From contig NZ_JNYV01000018.1 in NCBI RefSeq assembly GCF_000717275.1, positions 1 through 17,025 of the forward strand: DNA of 17,025 nt. The letters are read 5' to 3'. Below, piece after piece: positions 15,275 to 17,025 of the stretch (position 1 is the first letter of the stretch; each line of letters opens with the position of its first letter). Source of the DNA: Kitasatospora arboriphila. Its GTDB lineage: Bacteria; Actinomycetota; Actinomycetes; Mycobacteriales; Mycobacteriaceae. A program made the translations under genes and the position numbers. The notes beneath the pieces are model-generated. The model ran no database searches and was not told the origin of the DNA. It saw only the letters and a program-made list of their open reading frames with translations.

Positions 15275-15835
15275 CTAGAGAGAAGCCGTCCAAGTCTCCG
15301 TGTCGATGACCTCCGCGTGAGCTGGAAAGACCTTCTCGATCAAAACTTTGTGGACTTCCTCGTCATTGTCCGCACACGCATCAGCGAGAACTGTCAGCTC
15401 GAAGTCCGCGTCGCACGCGTGGCGGATGGTCGAGAGGACTACGCCGCTAGTGGTGACCCCCGCCAGAACGAGGTGGTTTATCCCCATTCCCCCAATGACT
15501 GCTGAAAGGTCGCTGCCGGCGAATGGGCTCATCCGCCGTTTGGTAACGATGACCTCTGTGTCCGTCGGTGCAAGACTGGGATGGACCTGTGCCGTTGCCT
15601 CGGTTTCAACGAAGACGTCACCGTAGGCCGCGAGTGGAGCGAAGCCTTTATTCTCCGGATTGATCTCCGGGTATCCGGGACGGAAGGCAACCCGCACGAA
15701 GATAACCGGCACATTCTTCTTGCGTGCTGCCTTAACCGCCTTCTTTGCAGCGGCCAGTGCGGGGCTGTCGTCGCCGCCGACGGCTCCCAGGATGACCGGC
15801 TGAAAATCCATGACCAGCAGTGCTTGGTCGCTCAT
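15275..15835 (-). CDS. Isochorismatase-fold (cysteine hydrolase superfamily) protein lacking the nucleophile cysteine
   Basis: This 186-residue protein has the isochorismatase-like fold. D10 (VMDFQP) and K99 (TKRRMSPFAGSDL) of the catalytic set are present. In the third block, GVTTSGVVLSTIRHA, the usual cysteine is replaced by V132, so amidase chemistry through a thioester is not expected. Isochorismatases such as PhzD also work without this cysteine, so a hydrolase of another kind, or a non-enzymatic role, is possible. ACADNDEEVHKVLIEKVFP is a typical C-terminal block. Start ATG 15835 has AGGAGT 7 nt upstream. It lies 74 bp after the SDR gene on the same strand and is likely co-transcribed. 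The fold is firm; the function is unknown. Confidence 0.78.
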   Translation of the reverse strand: MSDQALLVMDFQPVILGAVGGDDSPALAAAKKAVKAARKKNVPVIFVRVAFRPGYPEINPENKGFAPLAAYGDVFVETEATAQVHPSLAPTDTEVIVTKRRMSPFAGSDLSAVIGGMGINHLVLAGVTTSGVVLSTIRHACDADFELTVLADACADNDEEVHKVLIEKVFPAHAEVIDTETWTASL

Positions 15836-15909
15836 ATATCACTCCTATTTTGATTCTGTGGACAAATCTGATGTGGCGCAGTCCTTACGAGCTATTCTGT
15901 CGGTGCTTC

Positions 15910-16710
15910 TCATCCCAAGACAGGACCGGCGTCCATTCCGCCGTCGACGAGAAGATGAGTTCCTGTGACCCACGAACTCTCATCACTCGACAGGTACAGC
16001 GCCGCATGAGCGACGTCTCGAGGTTGACCAACTCGGGGGATTGGCATTTTGGCGAAGAACGACGGATCGGGGGAGACACCTGCATTTCGTGACATGGGGG
16101 TGTCGATCTGGCCGGGGACAACCGAATTAACCCGGATTCCGTGCTTGCCCAGGTCGAGAGCGGCGCATTGGACCAGAGCGGAAGCAGCAGCTTTGCTCAT
16201 CGAGTATGGTGTTAGACCAGCGACGCCGTAGGACACGCCGGCCATCGACGTTACGATCACGATCGATCCTCGCCGCTGTCCTTTCATGCCGGGAATGACG
16301 GCCTGAATGCCAAGGAAGTTGCCAACTGCATTGACGTCGAGAGCAAGGCGGACCGATTCCTCTGTCGCGGAGTCAACGGCACCGCCGACCATCACGCCCG
16401 CAACCTGGACGAAGATGTCGGGCGGGGTTCCGAATCGACTCTGCGAAAGATCCACAGCGGCCGCCCAATCGGACGAGCTACGAACATCAACCTCGGCGAA
16501 CTCCCCGTGGATCCCAAGAGATTCGGCTACGCTCTTGCCGTCAGATTCTGGTCGGTCGGCGACGACGACCGAAGCTCCTTCGCTGACGAAGAGCTGGGCC
16601 ACCGCTCGGCCGATTCCACCACCACCCCCACCGACGAGGGCCACGCGGCCGAATAGACGCCCGCGCCCGGATGTTTCAGTCACGGGCGTCGCGACAATGT
16701 GCTCGTTCAC
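15910..16710 (-). CDS. Short-chain dehydrogenase/reductase (SDR)
   Basis: This 266-residue classical SDR has a cofactor loop VALVGGGGGGIGRAV (residues 23-37) in which the usual TGxxxGIG threonine is glycine. The NNAG motif is VQVAG (101-105), S155 is the candidate catalytic serine, and Y169-x3-K173 (YSMSK) completes the active site. The end ASSxxWVTGxxLxVDGG-like block is SSWVTGTHLLVDGG. It should be an NAD(P)-dependent alcohol/ketone oxidoreductase, possibly acting on a dihydrodiol or a side-chain alcohol. GTG 16710 is chosen because AAGGAG lies about 8 nt upstream. A longer frame to 16842 would add a Cys/Arg-rich leader across the putative operators. It is the first gene of a minus-strand pair facing inward from the right repeat. 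Confidence 0.85.
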   Translation of the reverse strand: MNEHIVATPVTETSGRGRLFGRVALVGGGGGGIGRAVAQLFVSEGASVVVADRPESDGKSVAESLGIHGEFAEVDVRSSSDWAAAVDLSQSRFGTPPDIFVQVAGVMVGGAVDSATEESVRLALDVNAVGNFLGIQAVIPGMKGQRRGSIVIVTSMAGVSYGVAGLTPYSMSKAAASALVQCAALDLGKHGIRVNSVVPGQIDTPMSRNAGVSPDPSFFAKMPIPRVGQPRDVAHAALYLSSDESSWVTGTHLLVDGGMDAGPVLG

Positions 16711-16753
16711 GGTTGTTTCTCCTTCAGTTCGGCGGCGCGCTCCAGCCGGTGTA

Positions 16754-16790
16754 AACATGCCTATGTTAGGACTATTCATGTGACTCACAT
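16754..16790 (-). promoter_or_regulatory. Candidate operators upstream of the SDR gene
   Basis: Two perfect inverted repeats lie in the leader of the SDR-isochorismatase pair: AACAT-GCCT-ATGTT (16754-16767) and ATGTGA-C-TCACAT (16778-16790). The second is a 13-bp palindrome of the kind bound by dimeric regulators (GntR/FadR-like or MarR-like). They lie 44-80 bp before the chosen GTG, where promoter control is expected. The remainder of 16791-16885 shows nothing I can assign. Confidence 0.45.
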
Positions 16791-16885
16791 TACTGTTTAA
16801 GCAACGAAAAGCAAGAGCCGGCCGACAGATTGGCAGACACACCCGGCACGACTCGCTTGGCCCTTAAGATATCGATTTGGGGCCT

Positions 16886-16917
16886 CCCACCGCCAGGTGA
16901 ATCACTGGCATGGTGGG
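16886..16917 (-). terminator. Hairpin just downstream of the right transposase fragment
   Basis: CCCACC-GCCAG (16886-16896) pairs with CTGGC-AT-GGTGGG (16905-16917), an 11-bp stem with a 2-nt bulge and 8-nt loop. On the minus strand it follows the stop of the repeated reading frame by about 21 nt, so it may end IS transcription entering from the right. The left copy lacks it. Confidence 0.5.
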
Positions 16918-16926
16918 CGGTGATGC

Positions 16927-17025
16927 GGCCGGTGGTGTTCACCAGTTGAGGGTTTTGAGGACGAGTCGGCGCAGGGTCCGGGGGTTGTGGTCGATTTGTC
17001 CGACACGGGCGTGCTGGACGGCGAG
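16927..17025. mobile_element. Right arm of the 99-bp terminal inverted repeat (end of an IS copy)
   Basis: This is the exact reverse complement of bases 1-99, with no mismatch. The copy reads inward on the minus strand. Perfect identity suggests recent duplication or homogenisation. The inner limit is at 16927, where similarity to the left side ends abruptly. Confidence 0.85.
16939..17025 (-). CDS. C-terminal fragment of a probable transposase, second copy (partial at window edge)
   Basis: This is the same 28-residue end as at the left edge, with its TGA at 16941-16939. It enters from the right window edge on the minus strand. The transposase identity is inferred from the duplication and position, not from a catalytic motif. 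Confidence 0.5.
   Translation of the reverse strand, partial: LAVQHARVGQIDHNPRTLRRLVLKTLNW

Noticed and set aside
16711..16842. N-terminal extension of the SDR to 16842
   Set aside because: It would run through two palindromes and add a Cys/Arg-rich leader; GTG 16710 has AAGGAG upstream.
1..17025. CRISPR array, tRNA or rRNA genes, phage genes
   Set aside because: No direct-repeat array, clover-leaf with CCA-type end, rRNA segment or phage-like protein was recognised on either strand.

Overview
The window looks like an actinobacterial catabolic island, probably from Rhodococcus, Gordonia, Mycobacterium or a relative. The signs are the fairly high GC content, frequent GTG starts, tightly overlapping genes, and MarR and IclR regulators beside a meta-cleavage pathway. 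The genus is inferred, not shown. The window is bounded exactly by a perfect 99-bp inverted repeat (1-99 and 16927-17025). Each arm carries the same 28-codon C-terminal end of an open reading frame that points inward and is probably a transposase. The whole segment is therefore laid out like a composite transposon, or a block trapped between two inverted IS copies.

Layout from left to right. A MarR regulator (135-635) precedes an upper operon on the + strand. That operon encodes a two-domain extradiol dioxygenase, a family III CoA-transferase, a cytochrome P450, an FNR-type reductase with a C-terminal 2Fe-2S domain, a zinc alcohol dehydrogenase, and a 3-hydroxyisobutyrate-dehydrogenase-like protein. 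A convergent minus-strand gene (7477-8454) encodes a 4,5-dihydroxyphthalate-decarboxylase-like protein. A second + operon (8682-11355) encodes a meta-cleavage-product hydrolase, a Dabb protein and an aldehyde dehydrogenase. An IclR regulator (11427-12233, minus) is divergent from the lower operon (12348-15188), which encodes 2-hydroxypenta-2,4-dienoate hydratase, acylating acetaldehyde dehydrogenase and 4-hydroxy-2-oxovalerate aldolase. A minus-strand pair, an SDR followed by an isochorismatase-fold protein (16710 to 15275), closes the island.

Inferred joint function: the P450 and its reductase oxidise an aromatic or alkyl-aromatic substrate. The dehydrogenases, the CoA-transferase and possibly the decarboxylase-like enzyme turn it into a catechol. 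The extradiol dioxygenase opens the ring, the alpha/beta hydrolase cuts the ring-fission product, and the lower operon takes the C5 dienoate to pyruvate and acetyl-CoA. The actual substrate cannot be read from the sequence. No Rieske oxygenase, CoA ligase, separate ferredoxin or transporter is present.

The most notable points are the composite-transposon layout; a P450 next to a separate PFOR-type reductase, with an I-helix lacking the acid-alcohol pair; a 14-bp motif (WATAGTWAYYATGC) found three times in intergenic DNA; an isochorismatase-fold protein without the catalytic cysteine; and a Cys/His tail on the HIBADH-like protein.
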